Source of the DNA: a virus
Length of the DNA: 64,000 nt
Virus record (IMG/VR): IMGVR_UViG_3300032299_001203
Span: 1-64,000 of that record
Direction: 5' to 3' (one strand)
The position numbers and the translations under genes are program-made. Below are positions 7,492-14,480 of the stretch, piece by piece; positions within the stretch are counted from its first letter, which is position 1, and each line of letters starts with the position of its first letter. Under the pieces are notes generated by a model. It searched no databases. It was given only the letters and a program-made list of their open reading frames with translations, and was not told the DNA's origin.

Positions 7492-9012
7492 ATGGATGAT
7501 CGTCATGGTATTATCTTTACTGGTATGGAAAGAACCAGAACAATCAGCCGTCCTGCGGGTGCAGTGCGGCTAAGAACTTTTTTAGAAAAACACAATTACA
7601 ACATTGAAGTTATAGATTATTTTGGTAATTTTACTGAGAAAGAACTGGAATTACTTTGTGAAAGATATATTGGACCAAAAACATTATTTGTTGGTATAAG
7701 TATAACATTTGTGTATGCTTTTGATAAAATTAATTACTTATTTAAACACATCAAAGAAAAATACCCAAAAGTAAAAACACTAATTGGTGGTAGTGAAACG
7801 CCAATTGAAGGCGTAGATTTAACACAAGTGGATAAAATTGTTTGGGGCTACGCCGAAGAAACCATGTTACATTACATGAAGTTTCTTAGCAGAAAGCTTT
7901 TAAATGATTTGCCATGGGTGCCTTACAGAGGAACAAAATCAATTAATGCAGAGATGTTATATAAAAACGACTCTAGTGATTTGACAATTAAATGGATAGA
8001 AAGTGATTTAATTAAAAACAATTTTTTACCCATCGAAATTAGTCGAGGTTGTATTTTTAGATGTAGATTTTGCTCATTTCCACTCTTAGGTAAGAAAAAG
8101 AATGATTACATTCGCCATGTAGATAACTTATCTGCTGAGTTGAGAAGAAATTATGAAATGTTCGGTGTCAATAATTACTGGTTTAATGATGATACCTTTA
8201 ATGACAATGTGGTCAAATTGGAATATGTCGCTGAAGCAATAGCTAAAAGTGGTGTAAAAATAACATACACAGCTTTTTTAAGAGCTGATTTGATTGAGGC
8301 TTTTCCAGAAACTATTCCCATGTTGGGTGATACTGGTCTTGTTGCTGCAACCTTTGGATTGGAAACATTTCATCCAGAAGCAAAAAAAGCCATTGGCAAA
8401 GGACTAGATAATGAAAGGCAGTTTGAAGCAATTAGACAATTGAAGAAATACAAACCAATTTATACTTACACGGGTATGATTTGTGGATTACCAGGAGAAC
8501 CAATTTCTAGTGTGTTGAATAGTCAAAAAATGTTGATTGAACAAAACTTTGAAGTGTTTGATAATTGGGATTGGTGGCCACTTTTAATCAGAAAAGGTTC
8601 AATAAGTCGTTTAAGTGAATTTGAAAAAGAATATGCAAAATGGGGTTATTCTGAAATGTTACCTGGAGAATACATTATTCCTGCTGGAGAAACCGATACA
8701 AAATATGGTAACGAAAATGATGGTGTGATGGTATGGAAAAGTAAATATGCAAATTGGTACACCTGCAGAGCAATTGCCAATAATCTAAACATGGAAACAG
8801 AAAAACACAGAATTAAAGCTGGAAAATCCATATATGGAAATGCAGATAAAGGAGTTAGTATTAATCATGATGTTTATGAACTAGTTGGTTTGGGTGTTGA
8901 TGTTAAAGATATTATTGATGGCAATTTTGATAAAAGCTTTTTAAATAGAAAAATACAAGAAGCTGATCAAACCATTCTTGAATATAAAAAATTAAAGTTG
9001 GGATTATTATGA
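7492..9012 (+). CDS. Radical SAM enzyme with B12-binding-like N-terminus
   Basis: This 506-residue protein has an N-terminal Rossmann-like region (residues about 5-140: FVGISITF, TLIGGSETP, VWGYAEE) as in cobalamin-dependent radical SAM enzymes, although the classical DxHxxG cobalamin motif is not evident. The radical SAM cluster motif is C187-x3-C191-x2-C194, followed by a typical barrel (WFNDDTF, AFLRADL, AATFGLET, GMICGLPGE). Known relatives methylate or rearrange unreactive carbons. It begins directly after the preceding stop and overlaps the next gene by four bases, so it is part of the oxygenase operon. Substrate unknown. Confidence 0.85.
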   Translation: MDDRHGIIFTGMERTRTISRPAGAVRLRTFLEKHNYNIEVIDYFGNFTEKELELLCERYIGPKTLFVGISITFVYAFDKINYLFKHIKEKYPKVKTLIGGSETPIEGVDLTQVDKIVWGYAEETMLHYMKFLSRKLLNDLPWVPYRGTKSINAEMLYKNDSSDLTIKWIESDLIKNNFLPIEISRGCIFRCRFCSFPLLGKKKNDYIRHVDNLSAELRRNYEMFGVNNYWFNDDTFNDNVVKLEYVAEAIAKSGVKITYTAFLRADLIEAFPETIPMLGDTGLVAATFGLETFHPEAKKAIGKGLDNERQFEAIRQLKKYKPIYTYTGMICGLPGEPISSVLNSQKMLIEQNFEVFDNWDWWPLLIRKGSISRLSEFEKEYAKWGYSEMLPGEYIIPAGETDTKYGNENDGVMVWKSKYANWYTCRAIANNLNMETEKHRIKAGKSIYGNADKGVSINHDVYELVGLGVDVKDIIDGNFDKSFLNRKIQEADQTILEYKKLKLGLL

Positions 9013-9623
9013 TTTGGACAAAAGAAGAAATATCAATCGCAGATGAGTTGATAGAGATTGCACCAAAATTACGTGACGAATTTTTAGATTATCACAAAGA
9101 TTTTCATACCACATTCAAAGGCGGTATATCATATGCTGCAGCCAATCCTCTAACAATTCTAACAGATGAAGAAAAATCTATTTGGAAAGTGGAAGGATTA
9201 AGATATGTTTGCCGTGACCAAAAAGTTGAACGAAATATGTTTTTGGATTCAAAAGTATCAAAAGTATTTCCAACAGCAACAGCATTAACAAAAAAGTACC
9301 TTGACTATTGTGGTTGTAGTGGTTATAGTGTTTTGGAACCTGGAGGAGTAATTCATAGTCATTCGGATATTGAAAACACTTCACACTCCACTATTAGAAT
9401 ACATATACCATTAATTATACCTGAAGGTGATGTTTGCCTTGAAACTGGAGGTATTAAAAATGATTGGTCAAATTTGTTCGCTTTCGATAATGGAGAGTTA
9501 CATAGTGCATACAACAGAACAAACAAGAGAAGGTTAATTTATATCATAGATATAGCTAGATCATTTTTATCAATACCAAGTTGGGGTCTTAAAGTTACTT
9601 CAATTTCAATACCTAAAGTTTAA
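9009..9623 (+). CDS. Aspartyl/asparaginyl beta-hydroxylase-like oxygenase
   Basis: The 204-residue protein shows the same layout as the gene at 6718. EPGGVIHSHSD provides H118 and D120 as likely iron ligands, followed by the TIRIHIPLI strand, a LETGG segment, a FAFDNGELHSAYN loop with H165, and an Arg-containing strand (KRRLIYIID). Family members hydroxylate Asp/Asn or related residues. It overlaps the radical SAM gene by four bases (ATGA type), which strongly suggests joint expression and a shared pathway. Confidence 0.8.
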   Translation: MIWTKEEISIADELIEIAPKLRDEFLDYHKDFHTTFKGGISYAAANPLTILTDEEKSIWKVEGLRYVCRDQKVERNMFLDSKVSKVFPTATALTKKYLDYCGCSGYSVLEPGGVIHSHSDIENTSHSTIRIHIPLIIPEGDVCLETGGIKNDWSNLFAFDNGELHSAYNRTNKRRLIYIIDIARSFLSIPSWGLKVTSISIPKV

Positions 9624-9627
9624 AATA

Positions 9628-10290
9628 ATGTTTAATTACTGCCCACCAAAACAATTACAAGATTTACAATCAGAAACTTTTCCTGATGGTAAACGATTTT
9701 ATAAACTGCCTGATGGTACAAAATTGCCATCTGTTACCACGGTGATTGGCGCACAAAAGAAACATATTTTTCAAGCATGGCGTAACAAAGTTGGTGAAGA
9801 TGTTGCCAATGCCATTACCAAAAAAGCTACCTCTCGTGGTACAAATGTTCATACATTATGTGAACGATATCTAAACAATGAATCATTAGGTGATATTATG
9901 CCTGATGCACGAGAAATGTTTTTATCAATTAAACCGGAATTAAATCGTATCAACAACATTCACTACCAAGAACAGACACTTTGGTCAACACAATTAAACA
10001 TGGCCGGCCGTGTTGATTGTATTGCTGAATTCGATGGTATTCTTTCGGTAATTGATTTTAAAACGTCCAAAAAAATCAAGAGCCATGAAGATATTGAAGA
10101 TTACTTTTGGCAAACATCTGCCTACGCCTTGATGTATGAGGAGTTGATTGGTGAACCTATCCATGATTTGGTTATCATCATGGCCGTTGAGGATTCAAGT
10201 CCTATCGTGTTCAAACAAAAGACCGAAGACCATATCACAGGCCTAGTCAATGCCATTTCATATTATGAAAAAGGTGGTAAAATATTATGA
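9628..10290 (+). CDS. PD-(D/E)XK exonuclease, MGME1-like
   Basis: The 220-residue protein contains the layout of phage RecB/MGME1-like nucleases. SVTTVIG and an AWRNKVG helix are followed by a RGTNVHTLCERYL helix, then the catalytic core AGRVDCIAEF (Asp) and VIDFKTSKK (D-x-K), and a final WQTSAYALMYEE helix. The family degrades single-stranded DNA ends and functions in replication or recombination. It is sandwiched between the modification enzymes and overlaps the carbamoyltransferase gene by four bases, so it may simply share the transcript. Confidence 0.75.
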   Translation: MFNYCPPKQLQDLQSETFPDGKRFYKLPDGTKLPSVTTVIGAQKKHIFQAWRNKVGEDVANAITKKATSRGTNVHTLCERYLNNESLGDIMPDAREMFLSIKPELNRINNIHYQEQTLWSTQLNMAGRVDCIAEFDGILSVIDFKTSKKIKSHEDIEDYFWQTSAYALMYEELIGEPIHDLVIIMAVEDSSPIVFKQKTEDHITGLVNAISYYEKGGKIL

Positions 10291-12032
10291 AAATATTAGG
10301 GATTCACAGAGGTCACAATGGCGGTGTTTGTCTTTTAGAAGATGGTGAAGTTACTTTTCACTTGGAGCAAGAAAGACTTGACCACCATAAAAATTCAAGT
10401 GAACTACCCATAAAAATAATTCAAAAAGCAATTGAGTTAGCAAATTATGAGGTTGATGTTTTAGTTTTATCTGGTTTCACAAAACCAATTCCCGCTGACA
10501 TAAGATGTAATGAACAAATTGATTGGTATTTTGGTAATGATTCAAATAAAAAAAATAATGAACAAGTGTGGAAGGAATCTAACACACAGAACTTGTATGT
10601 TGAACTTTTAAAATTTTGGAACAAAAAACCTTTTGAATTTTATTCTTATCACAATAATCATCATGAGTTACATGCAGCTGTTGCTTTTTATAATTCGGGA
10701 TTTACTGAAGCAATTTCAGTTGTTGCTGATGGATCTGGTGCACTAGTTAGTAGTGTTCCGGGTCAATTGTATGATCAGTACAATTACGAAATTCAATCAG
10801 TATTTTATTCAACTTATCCGTCAACATTCACTTCTGTTATAAAAGAGTGTACTTATCAAAAAAATAATCCAAAAATTAATCATCGAAGTTTAGGACTAAA
10901 ATTTACTACCGCAGCAATATTTTTGGGGATGAATGGTGGTGGAGATGCCGGCAAAGTAATGGGATTAGCTTCTTATGGCAAAAAAGATAATGATGTACCA
11001 AATATCGATAATACTGTATTTGATTGGGACAAAATTTTCTTTAAAAGAATGAATGATTATGCTCTTAGTTTAAAAGATAAAAATTCTATTAAACATTGGG
11101 TTATTCCCAACGATGAAAATTTTCAAAAATATGCAAATCTTGCTTATTGGGTACAAACAGATACACAAGAGTATATGTTAAATTTAATTAAACGAGGAAT
11201 AAAAGAAATTGGAATTAAAAATGTTACAATTTCTGGCGGTTATGGATTTAATGTAGTTGCAAATTATTATATTAGAAAAAATCTACCTGACGATATAAAT
11301 TTGTATGTTGAACCCATTTCAAACGATGGCGGTATGGCCATTGCTGCAGCAAAATTATGGTGGCACCAAAACACCGGTGATAGAACAATTAGACCGTTGA
11401 AATCATTATACCTTGGTGAAAAACCAAACTATGATAACCTGGCGGGTTTATTAAATAATGATGAATCTTTAATTGATACAAACTATTCGAATATTATTGA
11501 TTTAATATTGGATAAAAACATCGTTGCCATATACCAAGGAAGATCAGAATCGGGACCAAGGGCATTAGGTAATAGGTCTATATTATTTGATCCAAGAGTG
11601 CCTAATGGAAAAGATATAGTTAATGTGGTCAAGAAAAGAGAATGGTACAGGCCTTTTGCAGGCTCTATAATGGAAGAACATGTGCACGATTGGTTTGATA
11701 TGGCTGGCCTAAAAAATTCTCCATTTATGATGTACGGAGTTGATGTATTAGAAGATAAAAAATCTCAAATACCAGCAATCACTCATGTAGACGGAACTTG
11801 CAGAATACAAACTGTTACAGAAGAACAAAATTATCATTATTATAATTTAATTAAAGAATTTTATAATAGAACTGGTGTGCCAATATTATTTGATACGAGT
11901 TTTAATTTGGCTGGCGATACAATGGTTGAAACAATAGAAGATGCACTATGGACATCAAGAAACTCTGATATTAAATATATCTATTTTGCCGATTTAGGTA
12001 AGTTGTATGTTAAAAATGGCAATATTGAATAG
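10287..12032 (+). CDS. Carbamoyltransferase, NodU/TobZ/CmcH family
   Basis: This 581-residue protein is the full length of the family. The N-terminal Kae1-like domain begins ILGIHRGHNGGVCLLEDG and has a His-rich metal site (HNNHHELHAA) and VVADGSGAL. The C-terminal domain has the diagnostic GRSESGPRALGNRS motif and the WYRPFAGS and LFDTSFN segments. Known members move a carbamoyl group from carbamoyl phosphate, via carbamoyl-AMP, to a hydroxyl group of a sugar or natural product. In this cluster a hydroxyl made by one of the oxygenases is an attractive acceptor. Carbamoylation of a modified DNA base or glycan is an alternative. Confidence 0.88.
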   Translation: MKILGIHRGHNGGVCLLEDGEVTFHLEQERLDHHKNSSELPIKIIQKAIELANYEVDVLVLSGFTKPIPADIRCNEQIDWYFGNDSNKKNNEQVWKESNTQNLYVELLKFWNKKPFEFYSYHNNHHELHAAVAFYNSGFTEAISVVADGSGALVSSVPGQLYDQYNYEIQSVFYSTYPSTFTSVIKECTYQKNNPKINHRSLGLKFTTAAIFLGMNGGGDAGKVMGLASYGKKDNDVPNIDNTVFDWDKIFFKRMNDYALSLKDKNSIKHWVIPNDENFQKYANLAYWVQTDTQEYMLNLIKRGIKEIGIKNVTISGGYGFNVVANYYIRKNLPDDINLYVEPISNDGGMAIAAAKLWWHQNTGDRTIRPLKSLYLGEKPNYDNLAGLLNNDESLIDTNYSNIIDLILDKNIVAIYQGRSESGPRALGNRSILFDPRVPNGKDIVNVVKKREWYRPFAGSIMEEHVHDWFDMAGLKNSPFMMYGVDVLEDKKSQIPAITHVDGTCRIQTVTEEQNYHYYNLIKEFYNRTGVPILFDTSFNLAGDTMVETIEDALWTSRNSDIKYIYFADLGKLYVKNGNIE

Positions 12033-12069
12033 CTGGTGTTCATAAAGTGGTATACTTGTGATCCGCTGG

Positions 12070-12098
12070 TTGCCTATATAAGTATAAACACTTATAAT
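12070..12098 (+). promoter_or_regulatory. Sigma70-like promoter with an internal palindrome
   Basis: TTGCCT (12070-12075) and a perfect TATAAT (12093-12098) are 17 bases apart. A perfect inverted repeat TATAAGT-N6-ACTTATA (12077-12096) fills the spacer and overlaps the -10 box, the usual place for a repressor operator. It lies upstream of the two small genes and the tmRNA and may drive all three. Confidence 0.6.
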
Positions 12099-12122
12099 AG
12101 GAACATTAAAAAGGATATTATA

Positions 12123-12242
12123 ATGCCAAGTAAAGATTGTGTAAGGGAAGTTAAAGTAAAAAGTTTTGCTTTTTATACCGGTGCCTGTGCTTTTGGAGTA
12201 TTGGTATTAACAGCATTGTATTTTATCAGTAAAGGTGTATAA
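12123..12242 (+). CDS. Tiny single-span membrane protein
   Basis: A 39-residue frame starts at ATG 12123 behind a purine-rich ribosome site (AAAAAGGATA). A basic N-terminus (PSKDCVREVKVKS) precedes one hydrophobic span, roughly residues 15-36, and a short SKGV tail, so it probably inserts as a single helix. A longer in-frame GTG start at 12036 would place the promoter inside the gene and has no ribosome site, so I reject it. The stop overlaps the next ATG (TAATG). Function unknown. Confidence 0.6.
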   Translation: MPSKDCVREVKVKSFAFYTGACAFGVLVLTALYFISKGV

Positions 12243-12373
12243 TGAAAGTTAAAGAGTTGGTTAAAAAGTTATATGAGGCTGAAATTAAACATGATACGCC
12301 ATTGATTAAAAAACTATGGTTTAAATTGTTAAAGAAAAGCCTTAAACATAAACATACTGAAGCTGTAAAGTAA
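12242..12373 (+). CDS. Tiny Lys-rich basic protein
   Basis: A 43-residue frame begins at ATG 12242, overlapping the preceding stop by one base, and ends at TAA 12371-12373, directly against the first base of the tmRNA acceptor piece. It contains about a third Lys residues, predicted helical and amphipathic (KVKELVKKLYEAEIKH, LIKKLWFKLLKKSL). It could bind nucleic acid or membrane; no family is recognised. Processing of a common transcript at the tmRNA 5' end would cut right behind this gene. Confidence 0.55.
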   Translation: MKVKELVKKLYEAEIKHDTPLIKKLWFKLLKKSLKHKHTEAVK

Positions 12374-12434
12374 TTCGTAGAAGTTGTTTGAAAGTTGTTG
12401 TGGACATGGGTGCGATTCCCATCACCTCCACCAA

Positions 12435-12496
12435 AAGTATATTGACGAACCGAGTTATCGGTAGCAAACACACACTATAGTTGTGGCAATATACTT
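12435..12496 (+). repeat. Intervening segment hairpin of the permuted tmRNA
   Basis: A ten-base perfect inverted repeat (AAGTATATTG at 12435-12444, CAATATACTT at 12487-12496) encloses a smaller hairpin (ACCGA-GTTA-TCGGT, 12449-12462). It lies between the CCA end of the acceptor piece and the GGGGGTG of the coding piece. It would bring the two halves together in the precursor and be removed by tRNA-type processing. Confidence 0.8.
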
Positions 12497-12608
12497 CTGA
12501 TGGGGGTGCCTAGATTCGACATGGCAATAATTAGAACAATGGAGAATCGTCAAAGCTAAAGACGTTAGGGTTGAGGATACTCGGCCGAAGAAGCAAAAAA
12601 CTATAAAC

Positions 12609-12641
12609 GCAAACGATAATAAGTATGCACTTGCTGCCTGA
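12609..12641 (+). other. tmRNA proteolysis-tag reading frame
   Basis: Ten codons starting at GCA encode ANDNKYALAA and end at TGA, with a second stop TAG directly after. With the tRNA-borne alanine the tag would be AANDNKYALAA. The ALAA end is the classic ClpXP/ClpAP degradation signal. The -4 base before the resume codon is A, as expected in tmRNAs. Confidence 0.92.
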
Positions 12642-12660
12642 TAGGTAAGCGGAGTTTCGC

Positions 12661-12724
12661 CAGGTGAACTTAGCAACAGAATCACCTGGATAAATAAAAC
12701 ACCAGTAACACACAAACCGCTGGT
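12661..12724 (+). promoter_or_regulatory. Hairpins and possible late promoter after the tmRNA tag
   Basis: CAGGTGA (12661-12667) pairs with TCACCTG (12682-12688), probably a 3' helix of the coding piece. It is followed at once by GATAAATA (12689-12696), a relaxed late-promoter match that could serve the gene at 12756, and by a weaker hairpin ACCAG/CTGGT (12701-12724). Where the tmRNA ends and the regulatory region begins is uncertain. Confidence 0.4.
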
Positions 12725-12755
12725 AATACACATAAACACACACAAGGAGAAGTAA

Positions 12756-13034
12756 ATGAGTATGACACCATACGAGATACGGCTAGAACTCTTAAAAATG
12801 GCCAAAGATATGCTAACTGATGATTATCACGGAAAACGTGATGCACTACAACAGCAATGGCATACACAGGTAGATGCAGCTAAAATTGCTGGTACACAAT
12901 CACCTGAATTCCCGGCGTTACCGCCATTTCCCAATGAAGATGAAATTGTAAAGAAAGCGGAAGCTCTCAATCAATTCGTTTCTCAAACCACTCCACAACC
13001 TGAAGTTAAAATAAAATCGAAAACAAATTCGTAA
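12756..13034 (+). CDS. Conserved hypothetical phage protein
   Basis: The 92-residue protein starts at ATG 12756 behind a strong ribosome site (AAGGAGA). Its N-terminus (TPYEIRLELLKMAKDML) is conserved in marine T4-like phages. A Pro-rich middle (PEFPALPPFPNEDEI) and a second helix follow, with a Lys/Thr-rich tail. No catalytic motif or membrane segment is seen. It opens the block that also holds the lysin, gp33, gp59 and gp32. Confidence 0.7.
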   Translation: MSMTPYEIRLELLKMAKDMLTDDYHGKRDALQQQWHTQVDAAKIAGTQSPEFPALPPFPNEDEIVKKAEALNQFVSQTTPQPEVKIKSKTNS

Positions 13035-13045
13035 TTGGAGACCAA

Positions 13046-13067
13046 GGCGGTCGGATGTTTGGCCGCC
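13046..13067 (+). promoter_or_regulatory. GC-rich intergenic hairpin
   Basis: GGCGGTC (13046-13052) pairs with GGCCGCC (13061-13067), seven pairs including one G-U, around an eight-base loop. No T-run follows, so it is more likely an RNA stability or processing element than a terminator. It lies between the gene at 12756 and the lysin. Confidence 0.4.
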
Positions 13068-13087
13068 ACAATCAATAAGGAAGAAAG

Positions 13088-13630
13088 ATGTTTAAATTTA
13101 ACACACAGAAGTTTAACACATTAGCAGTAGTATTAGCAGTATTAACAATAGTATATACAGCACCAACTCTATCAAGAGAGTTTATTACGAATGCAACACA
13201 AAAACAAGTATCTGCAGATTATCAAAAACAAGTAGAATGCCTTGCTAAAAATATTTACTATGAATCTGCCGGCGAAACATATGAAGGAAAATTAGCCGTT
13301 GCACAGGTCACATTGAATCGTGTTAATAGTGGCATTTTTCCACGAGATATATGTTCAGTTGTTTATCAAAAAACAATTGATCAAAATTTAAGAACAGTAT
13401 GCCAATTCTCATGGACTTGTATGGTCAAAGAAATGGTACACGGTCAAGATCGGTACAGATGGGAGGAATCCCTTTTAATTGCTAAAAGAGCATTGACAGT
13501 TCCAGTCCTACATGATAAAATAGCAGAAACAAATGCACTTTTTTACCATGCAGTTTATGTAAATCCTGGTTGGAATAAACAAAAGGTTGTAACAAAAATA
13601 GGTAATCATATATTTTACAGTAGAATTTAA
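13088..13630 (+). CDS. SleB-like cell-wall hydrolase with N-terminal anchor (candidate lysin)
   Basis: This 180-residue protein has an uncleaved signal-anchor-like hydrophobic segment at about residues 10-26, then a SleB/CwlJ-type hydrolase domain. The domain signature is clear: ECLAKNIYYESAGE (with the candidate catalytic Glu), GKLAVAQVTLNRVNSG, FPRDICSVVYQ and CQFSWTC. Such enzymes cut peptidoglycan. The anchor suggests secretion through the host Sec route, like a SAR-type endolysin. The ribosome site AAGGAAG is good. A phage lysis role is likely; virion-associated muralytic activity is an alternative. Confidence 0.8.
   Translation: MFKFNTQKFNTLAVVLAVLTIVYTAPTLSREFITNATQKQVSADYQKQVECLAKNIYYESAGETYEGKLAVAQVTLNRVNSGIFPRDICSVVYQKTIDQNLRTVCQFSWTCMVKEMVHGQDRYRWEESLLIAKRALTVPVLHDKIAETNALFYHAVYVNPGWNKQKVVTKIGNHIFYSRI
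13493..13521 (+). promoter_or_regulatory. Sigma70-type promoter inside the lysin gene
   Basis: TTGACA (13493-13498) and TAAAAT (13516-13521) are 17 bases apart, eleven of twelve consensus positions. It would drive gp33 and gp59. Confidence 0.4.
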
Positions 13631-13631
13631 T

Positions 13632-13853
13632 ATGCCTAATCGTGAAGAAATAAAAAAATTTAGTTTAATGATTGAAAAATTGGTGGCAGAAAATAATTTA
13701 GGTTATATGGATGCTATCTGCCACCATTGTAAAGAAACTGGTTTAGAAATTGAAGTGGCTGCAACGTTAATCTCACCTGCACTTAAAGCAAAGATTAAAG
13801 AAGAAGCGCAAGATAACAATTTGTTGAAAAAAACATCCAGGTTGCCAATTTAA
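13632..13853 (+). CDS. 33: Late-transcription coactivator, gp33-like
   Basis: The 73-residue protein has a layout I associate with gp33 of marine T4-like phages: an N-terminal helix (FSLMIEKLV), a YMDAICHHC segment, EIEVAATLISPALKAKI, and a short C-terminal tail. The gene order 33-59-32 matches T4, which is the main support. gp33 bridges host RNA polymerase and the sliding clamp for late transcription with gp55. Late promoters elsewhere in the window agree with such a system. The protein is too small for certainty by eye. Confidence 0.6.
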   Translation: MPNREEIKKFSLMIEKLVAENNLGYMDAICHHCKETGLEIEVAATLISPALKAKIKEEAQDNNLLKKTSRLPI

Positions 13854-13859
13854 AATTTT

Positions 13860-14480
13860 ATGACTGAAAATTCAGGTTTTGCCGCATATTCCTTATGGAA
13901 TGCTTTGAAGTTACATTTTACTTCCGAATCTTATGATTATTTTAAGTATAACGGAAAAACAAATGTATCTAAACAGACATTTACCACCAACAAATCAAAA
14001 TATCAATTCTATAAACTATCTCGCAAATACGATTTGGACGAATTAAAGAATTTTTATGTTGCCAACTTTATACAAGGTAAGGGTGATTGGGTAGGCGACT
14101 TACTTCAAGATGGTGATGAGAACTATACCAAATGGCAAAAAACCCAACAGAGCTTGACATATACCTTTGAGAATGATATAATGTATATGTTTGATAGTGT
14201 TGATGGCGCTGAGTTCTGGCATATTGATGATTACTTTAAACCCATCGATGGTGGTTGGCCAATGTTAATTACCAAAATGATGCACGATAAGATTTCATTG
14301 GAAACAGTTTGTATTCTCGTTGACATATTTGGTTGTATGCCAAAATGGGAAAACCAAATTACTGAGGATATTATTTGGCCAACACACCGAAGAATTATAA
14401 AGAAATATACACCGTTTATACAATACGATAAAGAAAAGTTTACAAAGTTTTTAAAAGAAAAGATTAAAGAATATGCATAA
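13860..14480 (+). CDS. 59: Helicase loader, gp59
   Basis: The 206-residue protein is close to T4 gp59 (217 residues). The shared core is clear: YNGKTNVSKQTF, KYQFYKLSRKYDLDELKNFY and WVGDL in the N-terminal half, and ITKMMHDKISLETVCIL in the C-terminal half. gp59 loads the gp41 helicase onto gp32-covered single-stranded DNA at forks. It overlaps the next gene by eight bases and contains a perfect-consensus sigma70 promoter in its coding sequence. Confidence 0.88.
   Translation: MTENSGFAAYSLWNALKLHFTSESYDYFKYNGKTNVSKQTFTTNKSKYQFYKLSRKYDLDELKNFYVANFIQGKGDWVGDLLQDGDENYTKWQKTQQSLTYTFENDIMYMFDSVDGAEFWHIDDYFKPIDGGWPMLITKMMHDKISLETVCILVDIFGCMPKWENQITEDIIWPTHRRIIKKYTPFIQYDKEKFTKFLKEKIKEYA
14154..14182 (+). 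promoter_or_regulatory. Perfect sigma70-type promoter inside gp59
   Basis: TTGACA (14154-14159) and TATAAT (14177-14182) are separated by exactly 17 bases. It points toward the HAD gene and gp32 and would supply them independently of upstream transcription. Confidence 0.55.

Larger units (their letters stand above)
12374..12700 (+). ncRNA. ssrA: Circularly permuted (two-piece) tmRNA
   Basis: The 3' tRNA-like half comes first: T-stem ATGGG/CCCAT (12406-12422) with loop TGCGATT, acceptor strand CACCTCC (12423-12429) and encoded ACCA (12430-12433). The 5' half follows: GGGGGTG (12502-12508) pairs with CACCTCC in seven base pairs, then comes the conserved GATTCGAC. P2 forms between 12524-12532 and 12393-12401 (nine pairs) and between 12534-12540 and 12383-12389 (seven pairs). 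A hairpin GGTTGAG/CTCGGCC (12569-12586) fits pseudoknot 1. The tag frame is at 12609. Mature RNA would be two pieces; exact ends are uncertain. Known role: rescue of stalled ribosomes with SmpB; no smpB is visible here. Confidence 0.92.

Noticed and set aside
4805-9623. Oxygenases as prolyl hydroxylases for the collagen-like fibre
   Set aside because: Pro is rare in the Y position of the repeats, which is the usual site, so this pairing is not favoured.
12036-12242. Longer version of the tiny membrane protein from a GTG start
   Set aside because: It would include the promoter and palindrome in coding sequence and lacks a ribosome site; ATG 12123 is better.
12400-12433. A tRNA gene suggested by T-arm and CCA end
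   Set aside because: No anticodon arm precedes it; the missing half is found downstream as the tmRNA coding piece.
12226-12867. Several minus-strand open frames over the tmRNA region
   Set aside because: They run against a structured RNA whose pairing and tag are clear, and show no ribosome sites or family features.
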